From: Siphonodentalium dalli
Lineage: Eukaryota > Mollusca > Scaphopoda > Gadilida > Siphonodentaliidae
Assembly: GCA_032622095.1 (NCBI GenBank)
Contig: CP136061.1
Coordinates: 93,243,345 to 93,307,344 of the forward strand
Reading direction: 5' to 3'
DNA length: 64,000 nt
Shown: piece by piece, positions 27,541 to 37,725 of the stretch
Numbering within the stretch: the first letter of the stretch is position 1
How the letters are laid out: each line of letters begins with the position of its first letter
Notes under the pieces: generated by a model
What the model was told of the DNA's origin: nothing
The model's database searches: none
What the model saw: only the letters and a program-made list of their open reading frames with translations
Made by a program: the position numbers and the translations under genes

Positions 27541-28093
27541 CATTGGCTTCGTGTATAGAGTCACACAATGTGGTTTTCTTCGTCCAGCACACTGATAACA
27601 TTGGCTTCGTGTATAGAGTCACACAATGTGGTTTTCTTCGTCCAGCACACTGATAACATTGGCTTCGTGTATAGAGTCACACAATGTGGTTTTCTTCGTC
27701 CAGCACACTGATAACATTGGCTTCGTGTATAGAGTCACACAATGTGGTTTTTTCTTCGTCCTGCACACTGATAACATTGGCTTCGTGTATAGAGTCACAC
27801 AATGTGGTTTTCTTCGTCCAGCACACTGATAACATTGGCTTCGTGTATAGAGTCACACAATGTGGTTTTTTCTTCGTCCAGCACACTGATAACATTGGCT
27901 TCGTGTATAGAGTCACACAATGTGGTTTTTTCTTCGTCCAGTACACTGATAACATTGGCTTCGTGGTATTAAAGACGGTGCGTTTCTTTGCCAAACACAC
28001 TGACAACATTGGTGGGAGGTTCACAGTGAGTTGACGGATAGTGCGAACATTTCGTTCCCCGCATGGCTGTTGGCTGTAGAATATCACTTCGCA

Positions 28094-28526
28094 CTGCAAG
28101 TTTGGAGTTTGGAATGATACCCGGGAAGATTTGAAAGGTCTGTCAGCCCTCTCCTAAAACCAACTTTTGGATGCTGTAATTCCGCTGAAGAGCGTTTGTA
28201 GGATCAGTGAGTTTGTAAGTAGATTACTATCTGCCCATGTACAGTAGGTATTTGCTTACTGTGCATGGGGTGGATGCCACCACAGCAAGAACCAAAGCCC
28301 CCATTCCGAACCTGGACCGGCGATGCCTTCTTGTTTGTTGGTATATATATATTATTTTGAGTTATGAGTGTTGTAACTTAGTGTCCTATTTTGTATTGGC
28401 TGTATAATCAATTTTACTTTAAGGTACTCAATCCGATCAGACGCTCCTAAATTACTATTTCTTTGGCTTCGGTGGTAAAAAAATATTTGATTCGAGTCCA
28501 GGAACCTACCCACCAAAGCTCAGAGT
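28094..28526. other. Unique-looking flank right of the element; no gene recognised
   Basis: This flank is slightly more GC-rich than its surroundings. It contains an imperfect inverted repeat around TGCCCATGTACAGTAGG and CTTACTGTGCATGGGG (28,231-28,270). No domain or RNA gene was recognised. Confidence 0.4.
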
Positions 28527-28765
28527 GATCAGATGTCGATTTTTGAAGTTTATTATTTCAATTGTGTTTGGGCCACAACCACGAGGAAGCATGAGGTCAA
28601 ACGGACGGTCTTGCAGATAAAGATGGATAACTCTAAAATCAGGTGGTAATAATAACCACTTGATTTTAGAGTTATCCATCTTTATCTGCAAGACCGTCCG
28701 TTTAACCTCGTGCTTGTGGCCCAAAAACAATTGAAATAATAAACTTCAAAAATCTATATCTGATC
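28527..28765. mobile_element. Foldback element, arms about 110-120 bp, 7-nt loop
   Basis: The left arm 28,527-28,647 and right arm 28,655-28,765 are near-perfect inverted copies, sharing TTGAAGTTTATTATTTCAAT, GACGGTCTTGCAGATAAAGA and TAACTCTAAAATCA. The left arm has one extra 10-bp step where CACGAGG is imperfectly duplicated. The whole would fold into one long hairpin. No clear target duplication was found. Confidence 0.85.
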
Positions 28766-28832
28766 GCTATACTTGTGCCAGACCTGATAACTATCATCCT
28801 ATGCTTATTGTAATATTGAATCACAGCAAATT

Positions 28833-29045
28833 GTGGTTTCTCCACTGCGTGTCACGTACGATCATGTTATGAATTACGGTTATATCGTCAGTTTACATGA
28901 TGCAATCAAAAATCGCGATTACAAGGATGCTCTCATCAGACTGCGACCATATAATACACTCTTGTCCAACAGAGAGAACGGTTATCGCACTCAAGTACAC
29001 TTAGTGCTAATGGCATTGTGTCAAATACTAACAAAGTCTATGTAA
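28833..29045 (+). CDS. Possible exon or gene fragment, unknown product (70 codons)
   Basis: I do not recognise this open frame. It encodes a hydrophilic, charge-rich peptide with segments such as SLHDAIKNRDYKDALIRLRP and a leucine-rich C-terminal part, ending in a normal stop. The composition looks more protein-like than most frames in this AT-rich window, and the frame lies just right of a foldback. There is no clear promoter, splice site or partner exon. It could equally be a chance frame. No function is proposed. Confidence 0.15.
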   Translation: MVSPLRVTYDHVMNYGYIVSLHDAIKNRDYKDALIRLRPYNTLLSNRENGYRTQVHLVLMALCQILTKSM

Positions 29046-29870
29046 TTGCTCCCACTAGAAGAACGTACATGTCTGGTTAGCCTTGCCCCCCGGCGACATG
29101 TGACATCCATCGTGACTCAGAATATGGCTATATGTAATTGGTAGAGTGGACGAACTCAAAAAGCTCACAAGAAGTAGGAGTTTAGTCCATCGGCATCGCG
29201 CACAGGCTTCCGATTCATGATTTTTAAGGTTATGACATAGTGTACCGGATAGGACCGGCGTGAAATATAGAAATGATGCAAAGGATGATTTTGAGAGGAT
29301 TTATGGGCAAATTTAAGCATAAATCGCTGGGGTTTTTTTTGAAAATGCGGTAACAAGAGACATAAAAGTAGAGAAACACGATTTGTTTATGCTGAAGTAT
29401 TGTATTTTATATAGTTCTAAATATTTAATATGGTAGTGTCTCGATTTCGTTGAAAGTTGGCAAGATTTCTGCGATTTATTGTAAAAATAGACAAAAAAGC
29501 GCAAATTTTCCTATTTTTGGCCATCCTAATGTGCGACAGATCAATATTGCTTTTGACTTGCGATCTTCAGTATATTCTGGGAAACTGCGAAGATATATAC
29601 CGCATATGACAATAGGCTGCTTGTGCTAAAAGTGTTGTGTTATGTAAGATTGTTTCACCCCCTCACCCCAAATTCATCAAAAAGTAACTGTTTTTGGGGA
29701 AATTCGGCAGAACGAAACAAAAATTACAGGAATTCGGGATATTTTCGTTCTAAGATATAGCAGTCTACATACTACATATGTCAAGCATGATAACGCCATG
29801 ATTTCGTTGATAGATGGCAAGATTTCTGAGATTTATTATGAAAATAGACAAAAACAATTAAAATTTTCGC
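29046..29870. repeat. Direct repeat pair (29,442-29,497 and 29,799-29,856) in otherwise plain AT-rich DNA
   Basis: Two 55-bp segments share GATTTCGTTGA, GGCAAGATTTCTG and AAAATAGACAAAAA with a 357-bp offset. The rest of the interval shows no gene. Confidence 0.55.
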
Positions 29871-29935
29871 ATAAATATGCGAGGCTCCATATGAGAGACT
29901 AGCATATTTAAGAGAATGCATTGAATGCACCTAAC
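29871..29935. mobile_element. Degenerate copy of the GCATATATAAGAGAATGCATTGG hairpin family
   Basis: ATATGCGAGGCTCCATATG and CATATTTAAGAGAATGCATT appear in the order seen in the intact hairpins at 41,265 and 56,036, but with several substitutions. Confidence 0.6.
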
Positions 29936-30573
29936 CAGGACCGGCGTCCGAATCAGATTTGGAAATATCGGGAAATTTATTAAATTCTTTGAGATATTTG
30001 ATCCATAAAAGATCATATGTCTGGATTGTTTGTGGTGCCCATGAAATTAGAACTCCGCCTTAAAATGTTTACTCTTTAATGAGGCGATGCACTTATGAAG
30101 TTCTGACATACCTATCGGCCATCTCCACTCATCTAAATGTTGCATTTATAAATCCAAAAATAATGTTGATTAAATCCGCGAATCAGATATCATGGTTTGT
30201 CATTGTTGAATACTCGTTACTCATCCGTTGAATACAAACCGCTCAACAAATTATCACTCAACGTGTTGAGTAGAGATTTTACTCAACAAGATTTGTTTGT
30301 GTATACTGTATACAGGTCCATGACTATCCACGCGATAATTCTTACCGGGATATCGGGGTAGTCCGATTCGATATTCTTTGCATAATATCATATTATATGA
30401 ATGCTGTATTCTTATGGTGGGCAATTATCAGTTTGATTCATGAATCCCGTTTTATACGGCGTTCCAAACATGGGTCACCCCAGACTAATTGGTATAAAAA
30501 TGACTTAAGTTCACGAAAGCTCGACTGGAGCTCGACGTCAGAATATCTCTGTCGCGACCCGACGTGCTGCACG
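29936..30573. other. AT-rich interval, nothing recognised
   Basis: There is no gene. A local CTCAACA-rich stretch at 30,230-30,290 repeats variants of GTTGAGTA and ACTCAACA. Confidence 0.4.
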
Positions 30574-31630
30574 TCACTTCATGACTGCCGCTTCTTGAAA
30601 ATTAGCGAAAACCCTTTGCCAGTGCATTCTCTAATATATGCTAGTATCACATAGGGAGCCTCGCGTATATTAGAGAATACTTTGGCCTAACATTATTTAC
30701 ATTCACCTTGTAAGCCAGTGCAATCTATATATATATTTGCGAATGTCTGTCGGTCTGTGTTCTATAGAAATTCACAGGGGACTATCTAGATAACAACAGA
30801 GGGGTCTATTTGGGGTACCTTTTTACGAGAAAGATAATGATGCGGGTTAGAATTTTCTAAAGTAACGCTGTTGTTGTCAGGGGCACAAAAGGGGGATGGG
30901 CAGAACAACAATTGTCGCCGATTTCCACCAAACTTATACATAATCATCTCCATGATATGAGGAATCTAATGGTGTGATTTAAATATGGCAAAATTGGCGC
31001 CATTTGAGTCAGAGGTTCACGGAAGGCGATAGGGGGGGGACTTTTTAGCGCCGAATTCCACCAAATTGATACACATTCTTCTCCACGATACGAAATATAA
31101 TCGTGTGATGTGAAGACGCCAAGTTGGTGCCGTTTGGAGATGGAGGAGGCACTTAATTTGATAAGAATGTATTTGGTCGCCGATTATCACCAAACTTATA
31201 CATTATCATCTTCATGACACCAGGAGCGCCACGTTGTGTCTTAAAGTTGGCATAGGTGGCGTGTGATTTAAATATGTAAAAAAAAAGTGGCATTTAAGTG
31301 TGATTTAAGGATGGCAAAAGTGGTGCCATTTGAGTCAGGGGTGTAATGAAGGGGAGAGGGACGCCAAAATTGATAAAACTGTTTTCAGTGCCGATTTCCA
31401 CCAGATGGAAACAAATCTTCTCCACCAAACTTATACATAATCATCTCCATGATATCAGGAGTCTAATCATGTGGTTGAATTACGCCATATTGACGACGTT
31501 TGTTTAAGAGATGGGGGGCACTATATCTGATACGAATTTGCTTGTTTCTTATATATGCGAGTATCCCGTGAATGCACAGGTACATGATACTTATTGCTGC
31601 ACCAGCGCAGCTCCCATCATGAAAGATTAA
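30574..31630 (+). mobile_element. Double-hairpin MITE interrupted by an 800-bp repeat block
   Basis: The left end has TTCATGACTGCCGCTTC and a hairpin at 30,619-30,690. The right end has CACCAGCGCAGCTCCC followed by ATCATGAAAGATTAA, as in the intact copies at 41,226-41,477 and 41,629-42,230. The second hairpin is split. Its first bases lie near 30,715, and its continuation (CTTATATATGCGAG) is near 31,546. Confidence 0.65.
30735..31540. repeat. Diverged tandem block nested in the MITE
   Basis: At least four diverged units of roughly 120-210 bp start with CGCCGATTTCCACCAAAC or a variant (30,914; 31,048; 31,172; 31,387). They continue through CATAATCATCTCCATGAT and GTGTGATTTAAATATGGC. The block is headed by a GAATGTCTGTCGGTCTGTG stretch like those that follow the hairpin ends at 39,495 and 57,931. 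Confidence 0.65.
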
Positions 31631-32009
31631 AGACAAATGAGGGACAGTCATTGCGCATTGTCAAAGGACAATATCACTGCATATTGTCGTGAAATGCCCT
31701 AAAACAATTGTAGTTAGAAATGATAACATTCGAATGATTCGATTATGACACGTGCTTGCTGACTCGACGTATACAACAAGCGCATTTTTGGACCATCCCG
31801 GGACGTGCTAATGTCGAGACAGGCGAAGTTGGCACGACCCGTGTTTGGCGCGGCGTATAAGATGGGCTTGATATCCATGTGATTACACAATATGTCTTTA
31901 AACAGACAACTGATTGGGAATATACTAGCAGAAATGTTCTGTTCTATTGACGTACGACCAGTATATATGCTCAGGATTGTCTCCCTATTTTACTGCAGTA
32001 TAACAAAAA
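31631..32009. other. AT-rich interval, nothing recognised
   Basis: There is no supported gene. The 63-codon frame starting at 31,892 overlaps the first copy of the dispersed repeat described at 32,010. Confidence 0.4.
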
Positions 32010-32203
32010 TTAACCAGCACTTATTCAGAACTGATTTCTATCTTAAATTTAATTATTTTGCTCTTAAGCAAAACGTAAAATGAGAGCATATGCGCCTTTT
32101 GAAACAAATAAATAACGCTCCCGTCGGGCAAACTGAAAACCACAGTTATCACAAATACAAAGTAGATCTGTAATACAAAAACTAATCAGCAGTTATTCAG
32201 AAC

Positions 32204-32731
32204 TTAAAGGCACTGGCGGCGTTCGCTGCAGAAATATTCATATTTGTTCAAATCGCCATCAACAGAACGAATATTACAATATATATAGCTTTGTTCATAT
32301 GCCAAACATAATCAGCGCGTAAATAGTATATTGTCGTCAAGACGTACGATGGTGTACGTAAACAAGAGCGTGCTCGTGTTACAGAAATTGTGCTTCTGTT
32401 TACATACCATAGTGCAATTATATTGGTTAATCACACATAAATGATATAAACGCTCTTTATTATTTCCATATCAGGAAAACAGTAACAAATAGCGCTCTTT
32501 ATGTTTACCATTTCCAAATCTAAACAAAGGCCATGTAACGTAACGTTTTATGCTTTTATTTACATAATAAAGGAAAAACATTTGACAATAACATACTGCT
32601 TATGCCGTATTTCTGATTGGTGTAAGAACAAGGTATGTCTATATTTTACTATTATTTCTGTTTATGGCGGTTTTTGACCGAGGTGAATATTTTAACAGCT
32701 TACCAACCACCAACGCCGCCCGTAACTTTAA
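32204..32731 (+). mobile_element. 528-bp TTAA-bounded MITE, copy A
   Basis: It starts TTAAAGGCACTGGCGGCGTT and ends with the inverted AACGCCGCCCGTAACTTTAA, giving an imperfect TIR of about 20 bp. Copy B at 34,423-34,950 has the same length and orientation and about 95% identity by eye. TTAA at both edges of both copies suggests a TTAA target duplication (piggyBac or Kolobok type). The paralogous target at 32,015-32,042 lacks a full TTAA, so the duplication is not certain. Confidence 0.8.
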
Positions 32732-32944
32732 CTGATATCCATCCTAAATTTAATTATTTATTTATTCAGTAGATCGTATAAAGGAGAGCGTCTGCACCTT
32801 TTATTACCCCGTAAGTGGTTCAAACAAACAAATAGCTCTCCCAAAAGGAAGACTAATAACCACAGTTATATATCACCAAAACTAAGTAGATATGGTAATA
32901 ACATGCCGAACCAGGATTACGTCATTGTTCTCCAGGGTAAATAA

Positions 32945-33456
32945 CACCCGTGGTCAAATGGTCCTGCTAATTTGCTATGATGCGGTTGGGTCCTGCTGAT
33001 TGCTATGATGCTGTTAGGGCAAACCGATGCTGTTAACAAAAAGTACCGTTATATTTTTTTAATTTTCTTTTTCGCGGTTTTCCGATTTTCTGAACATATA
33101 CAGGAAAATCCATTATGCGTATGAAACATTCCAAAACATATGTATTGCGAACAATTTAATCTGGTTGTATTAGTTTTTGAAAATCGACTATAATCAAGAT
33201 GGTTATTCGCGTCGTTTCAGAAACACCAGCGCAGCCATTATTATATTTTTCAGAAATATATGTTCTTGAATGTTTCATACACACACTGGTTTTTTCTCAA
33301 ATCGCTCGGTTTAGCCAAACACCGCGAAAATGACAACTTTAGAAAAAAATAACGGTACTTTTTCGTAACGGCATCATATTGCCCTACCCGCATCATAGCA
33401 ATTCAGCACGACCATCAGCACCATGGCATATTAGCAGGACCACTTGGCCAGGGGTG
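32945..33456. mobile_element. 512-bp MITE with about 115-bp TIRs, 5-bp TSD and a preserved empty site
   Basis: The ends are CACCCGTGGTCAAATGG and, inverted, CACCCCTGGCCAAGTGG. The inverted similarity extends through GGTCCTGCTAA, GCTATGATGC and AAAAGTACCGTTAT. The flanks carry AATAA on both sides (32,940-32,944 and 33,457-33,461). The related uninterrupted sequence at 33,769-33,810 has CTCCAGGGTAAATAAGGGAC with a single AATAA, showing the exact insertion. A 5-bp duplication with CAC-ended TIRs would fit Transib-type elements, but the superfamily is not established. Confidence 0.85.
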
Positions 33457-33830
33457 AATAATGGACGTAACTTAATAAATAACTACGCGCCTGGGATTCC
33501 TAATCACATATGAAGTTTCAGCACATTATTCCAAGCGATACTTGAGATACACTATGTTACGCATATACACCCATAATGCTTGTATACATGTATTGTATGC
33601 TTGGCAGTGGGGAATCCGCAAATGGTGCTGAGTGGCAGCGAAAGAGTTAATACCACGTAAAGGGTTGAAACAAACAAATAGCTGTCCCAAAAGGCAAACT
33701 GAAAACAACAGTTATCACAAATACAAAGTAGATATGGTAATAAAATACCGAGCCAGGATTACGTCGTTTTTCTCCAGGGTAAATAAGGGACGTAACTCAA
33801 TAAATAACTACACGACTGGGATTCAATTAA

Positions 33831-34422
33831 GTCATGTTTTGATTCAAGAGGTTTCCTTGGATCGACTTTATCCATCAAAAATGTTCCGTCATTAATTTGA
33901 AAGCCAAGGGACAGCAGTTTCATCGACAAGCTGTCAATACCATGTTTACAACATTTATACTTATTCACTTTGCGAGACTTAGGCGATAAGTGTACAATGA
34001 ACGTCGTCGTTATCCGCACCGTGCTGTCAAATATGGTTCGATTCCTGATAAGCACTGATCGGCGTTAAGTGGTGTGAAATATAAGAAAGTAGTTTTGCCA
34101 GTGCTGGGTTATATTCGGGACCAAAAGTTTTTCTAGATACCGGTTACTTCGAATAAGATCTCTGACACAATAAAACAATTCTTGTTTTCTAACAAAATTT
34201 CCAATAACCTAGAAAAGTGCTCTGACTTCTAGAAAACAATTCTAGACATAGGAACATGTGCTATATGTTTCTTCATATTTTGGTCGAAATGTAAGAGTCT
34301 TATTATAAAGCACCAATTAATTATTCGATTTATTTAATTTGCCACTAAATATACCCAATTCAGATGATGATAGCTGATGTCATCCGGTTCATTATATGTC
34401 GCTGAGACTTCCAAATGTAGGT
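33831..34422. other. AT-rich interval, nothing recognised
   Basis: There is no gene. CTAGAAAA, TCTAGAAAAC and TTCTAGACA variants cluster around 34,130-34,260 without forming a clear repeat. Confidence 0.4.
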
Positions 34423-34950
34423 TTAAAGGCACGGGCGGCGTTCGTTGCAGAAATATTCATATTTGTTCAAATCGCCATCAACAGAAGGAATATTAAAATA
34501 TATATAGTTTTGTTCATATGCCAAACATAATCAGCGCGTAAATAGTATACTCTCGTCAAGACGTACGATGGTGTACGTAAACAAGAACCTGCTCGTGTTA
34601 CAGACGTTTTGCTTTTGTTTACATAACACAGCGCAATTGTATTGGTTAATCACTCACAAATGATATAAACGCTCTTTATTATTTCCATATCAGGAAAACA
34701 GTAACAAATAACGCTCTTTATGTTTACCATATCCGGATCTAAACAAAAGCCAGGTTATGTAACGTTTTTTGCTTTTGTTTACATAACAAAGGAAAAACAT
34801 TTGACAATAACATACTGTTTATGCCATATTTCTGATTTGTGTAAGAACAAAGTCTGTCTCTATTTTACTATTCTTTCTGTGTATGGCGGTTTTTGACGGA
34901 GCTGAATATATTAGCACCATACCCACCGCCAACACCGCCCGTATCTTTAA
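34423..34950 (+). mobile_element. 528-bp TTAA-bounded MITE, copy B
   Basis: It starts TTAAAGGCACGGGCGGCG and ends CACCGCCCGTATCTTTAA. Internal landmarks shared with copy A include CAGCGCGTAAATAGTATA, GACGTACGATGGTGTACGTA and CTCTTTATGTTTACCAT. The 65- and 60-codon frames at its right end also lie in the matching place of copy A with changes, and are not genes. Confidence 0.85.
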
Positions 34951-35269
34951 GTGCAAGAATTTCCTGTCTCGGTTCCTAAGAATTCCAAACTCACATTTAC
35001 TGTTGCATACATGCACGGGACCAGAAGAAACATTACTGCCTTGTGAAAACAGCTCTGCTAATTAATTGTGCATTCATATGGTTTATAATAAATTAAGTCT
35101 TCTTAATGCTATTATAATAAAGTACCTTATAAGTACTATAAAAACAGCTCGCATCAGCGCATGCTAGACTGTTTCTCTAGAAAAATGATTTCACATTTAT
35201 CCGATCAAAATTGGAATAAGCCTCGAACGAGTGCGCTAACTCTTTCGATTAGATATGGGTTAATAAACT
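34951..35269. other. AT-rich interval, nothing recognised
   Basis: No gene or repeat family was recognised here. Confidence 0.4.
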
Positions 35270-35835
35270 TATTTATTACACGATCCTACCTTTATTTCAT
35301 TCAATAAACCCACTCTATAAATTGTGCTATTAACCATTCGTTTAATAACAGGAAATAGTGACAGGAGACCTTTGACTTCCGGTATGTCATCTGTTTACAT
35401 TCCGTATGCTACGTCTCAAAATACTATGGCTTCCAATATTTTTTCCAACTAGCTATAACGAATGAAGAGTTGGAAATGATATGTCATTAACTATACGCCA
35501 ATAAATACGCCAAAGGGTCTTCTATTATCTGGGGCTATTCTTTACGCGGGAAAACAATGCGTAGTTACGTGAAACGTCATCGCATGCCTAATAGAAGCCG
35601 ATTTTAGTTTCGCGTCCCATTTGTTGATTTCAGTATGTTTTGTCGAGGATTTGGATCATTTAATAAATAGAATCTACAACTCGTCCCCAGTTTATAGCGG
35701 AATTTACCAAACTCATCCAGTAAATTAGGTCTGGACCGAGCTTTTGGCGGGGTCCAGACCTAATTTACTGAACGAGTTTTGTAAATCCCGCTATAAACTG
35801 GGGACGAGTTGTAAATCCTCTATTTATTCTTAGTT
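35270..35835 (+). mobile_element. Repeat with terminal foldback, inverted partner at 53,140-53,675
   Basis: The segment 35,669-35,826 is a long palindrome with arms of about 72 bp (CCCCAGTTTATAGCGGAATT, AGTAAATTAGGTCTGGACC) and a GC-rich loop near TTTGGCGGGG. The adjoining 35,270-35,668 matches the reverse complement of 53,310-53,675, sharing GTCGAGGATTTGGAT, TTCGCGTCCCAT and CCTTTGACTTCCGG. The two copies are therefore a dispersed inverted pair. Confidence 0.8.
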
Positions 35836-35862
35836 CGGGCCAGAATTGTCTGGTGTGTATTT

Positions 35863-36072
35863 GTGGTGCCTTTCTATCACCAAGTGTTCACATTCACAGT
35901 AGGGAAAGCCAACTTCAAACTGCAGTTTAAAACCGAGCTTAGATTCACGAAAATTGACGATGGCGTGTTGGTTGCTCTGTTCATTGATAAAATACCGCAC
36001 AAAACGATATATCGATTGGCTGGTGTATACACGTATCAGGGTAGCGACTCCATACTAGGTGTGCTGCTTTAA
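35863..36072 (+). CDS. Possible terminal exon, unknown product (about 69 codons)
   Basis: The frame reads through HQVFTFTVGKANFKLQFKTE and a C-terminal GSDSILGVLL directly before the stop. A similar stretch in another frame at about 44,885-44,975 gives HQVF and, further on, VKLQFNPDVKFTKI. The resemblance could be shared coding ancestry or just a shared DNA repeat. A CAG at 35,898-35,900 could serve as a splice acceptor. The end faintly recalls the last strand of C1q/TNF domains, but too weakly to name it. I do not assign a function. Confidence 0.2.
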   Translation: MVPFYHQVFTFTVGKANFKLQFKTELRFTKIDDGVLVALFIDKIPHKTIYRLAGVYTYQGSDSILGVLL

Positions 36073-36789
36073 TATAGTGCAATTCAGTAACAATTGTCAG
36101 TCATAAATACTACTGTACAGTTAGACATGTCGTTCGTAGCTTTCCTTGCTCAAATAAGTCTGTCTGGCTTATTAACACATTAAGTCCCACGGGCATCAAG
36201 TGGTTGACTTCTACTCAGTAATATAGCATTTTTACCAAATCCTGACAATCCCCAATATCATATTACTGAGCTGATACACTCACAGTCCATTCTAATTGAA
36301 TGACATGCAGATTTATCTCAGTTCCTAAGGCCCGTTCCAAACGACGGATTTTTGTCGACTCGAATCTAATACCAGACCCACAATTGTATTAAATGCGTCT
36401 AAAATGCGACGTTTGAAACAATTAGATCCGTGTCAGACGCACCACAGACGAATCTCCGTCCAATTCAGACGAATCTTCGTCGGTGATGCGTCTGAAATCC
36501 GTCTTGGTTTCAAACGACGGATTTTTGTCGACTCGAATCTAATACATGTGACGAGAAGAGCCGAAAGTTGCCGAATAACGAATGCAAATGATATGATAAT
36601 GATATGATAATGGTATAATAATGAGGGAGTTCCTCTTATCTGCGGAAATACCCACATGACGTCATTTGTCGCACACTCTCTTTGTTATAAAGAATAGAAA
36701 GATATATCTATAAGAATTGCTTAGGTAACATTGTGAAAATTTTAATTATTATGGTAGTTTGATTTCTCAACGAACATGGCATGTCACTG

Positions 36790-37510
36790 ACTCACATCTT
36801 ATAATGGATATATTATCAATGATTTACAATACTTCATATATACCGGTATAAGGGATATGGGTTGTAGCAACTGATTTATAATAAATCATATATAGACCGA
36901 TATTCCTTATTGTAAGGGATAGGGGTGGTAGTCTCTGATGTATACTAATTAATATATACCGATATTACTTATTATAAGGGGTAGGGTGGTACCACTGATT
37001 TATAATAATTCATATATACCGGCATTACTTGTTATGGTGGGTATATGGGTGGTAACCTCTTATTTATAATAATTCATATATTCCGGTATTACTTATTATA
37101 AGGGGCAGAGTGGTAGCCTGTGATTTATAATAATTTATATATACCGGTATTACTTATTATGAAGGGTATGGGTAGTAGCCTATGATTTATAATATTCATA
37201 GATACCGGTATTCCTTATTATAAAGAATATAGGGTGGTAGCCTATGATTTATACTAATTAATATATTCCGGTATTCCTTATTATAAGGGACAGATTTATA
37301 ATAATTCATATAAACCTGCATTACGTATTATGAGGGGTATGGATAGTAGCCTATGAATTATAATAATTCCTATATACCGGTATTCCTTATTATAAACGAT
37401 ATAGGGTGGTGGCCTATGATTTATATAATTAATATATTCCGGTTTTCCTTATTATAATGGGTAGGGGGTGGTAGTCTCTGATTTATAATAATTCTTGTAT
37501 ACCGGTATTT
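36790..37510 (+). repeat. Imperfect minisatellite, about 75-80 bp period, about 9 copies
   Basis: Each unit has GATTTATAATAATTCATATA, TACCGGTATT, CCTTATTATAAGGG and GGGTGGTAGCCT, with small indels. It lies entirely inside the GGCCCGTTCC-ended element. Confidence 0.85.
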
Positions 37511-37639
37511 ACATGCATGGTATACACATAGATGACAATTGGTTGCACGATATAACATTTATTTGTAGCGCCTATTATAGTATATTATATATCTGTATGT
37601 ACTATATACATCCTCATATCCATGAGCACATATATTCGC

Positions 37640-37725
37640 GCTGCAGTCGCGCATATATATATATATATATACATAATTTATACTGTATTTTAGTATATAT
37701 ATATGTATAACATATACCGGTATAT
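37640..37725. repeat. AT dinucleotide-rich microsatellite tract
   Basis: Runs of TATATATATATATATA occur with interruptions. The overlapping tyrosine/isoleucine-rich frames on both strands are artefacts of this composition. Confidence 0.85.

Larger units (their letters stand above)
3015..28010 (+). repeat. Giant minisatellite/satellite array, 58-bp monomer, about 430 copies
   Basis: Each monomer runs GGCTTCGTGTATAGAGTC, then ACACAATGTGGTTTTCTTC, a variable CGTCC/CCTCC/CCCCC box, then AGCACACTGATAACATT. Most units are exactly 58 bp. Recurrent length variants are 57 bp (three Ts), 60 bp (six Ts) and 40 bp (GGCTTCGTG to ACACA region lost, giving CATTGGGGAATG). Recurrent point variants are AGTCAC/AGCCAC, CACAC/CACCC/CATAG, AACATT/AATATT and CACTG/CACAG. 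The first unit (GTGTTTAAAATATGG) and the last unit (53-type, 27,957-28,010) are divergent, as expected at array edges. No gene is present inside. Confidence 0.98.
1546..28093 (+). mobile_element. Copy 3 of the element, inflated to about 26.5 kb by its internal array
   Basis: The 5' part at 1,546-1,829 matches copy 2. The 3' part at 28,011-28,093 matches copy 1, ending in ATATCACTTCGCA. Everything between is either the 1,166-bp insertion at 1,830-2,995 or the tandem array. The element is therefore intact at both ends, and the array is its grown core. The enclosing relationship is seen directly; the mode of mobility is unknown. Confidence 0.8.
32010..33830 (+). repeat. Three diverged copies of a dispersed repeat (R), serving as target for two MITEs
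   Basis: Landmarks TTAAATTTAATTATTT, GAAACAAACAAATAGCT, AGTTATCACAAATACAAAGT and CCAGGATTACGTC recur in order near 32,040-32,203, 32,735-32,944 and 33,650-33,790. The first copy is broken by the element at 32,204 and the second by the element at 32,945. The third copy is uninterrupted. Confidence 0.7.

Noticed and set aside
3139-27829. Dozens of open frames with repeated peptides such as TKPMLSVCW or SSSSTLITLASCIES
   Set aside because: They follow the 58-bp periodicity, occur in several frames and on both strands at once, and are limited only by which monomer variants remove stops. No single frame is conserved across the array.
3015-28010. CRISPR-like array
   Set aside because: Repeats are directly adjacent without unique spacers, the repeat unit itself varies, and the context is a eukaryotic genome with transposons.
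3015-28010. Centromere with CENP-B box-like motif
   Set aside because: I looked for the TTCG....A..CGGG pattern in the monomer and did not find it. The array is embedded in an interspersed element. A centromeric role cannot be judged from sequence alone.
28201-28330. Possible structured RNA gene right of the array
   Set aside because: Only an imperfect short inverted repeat is visible. No tRNA, snRNA or other conserved signature was found.
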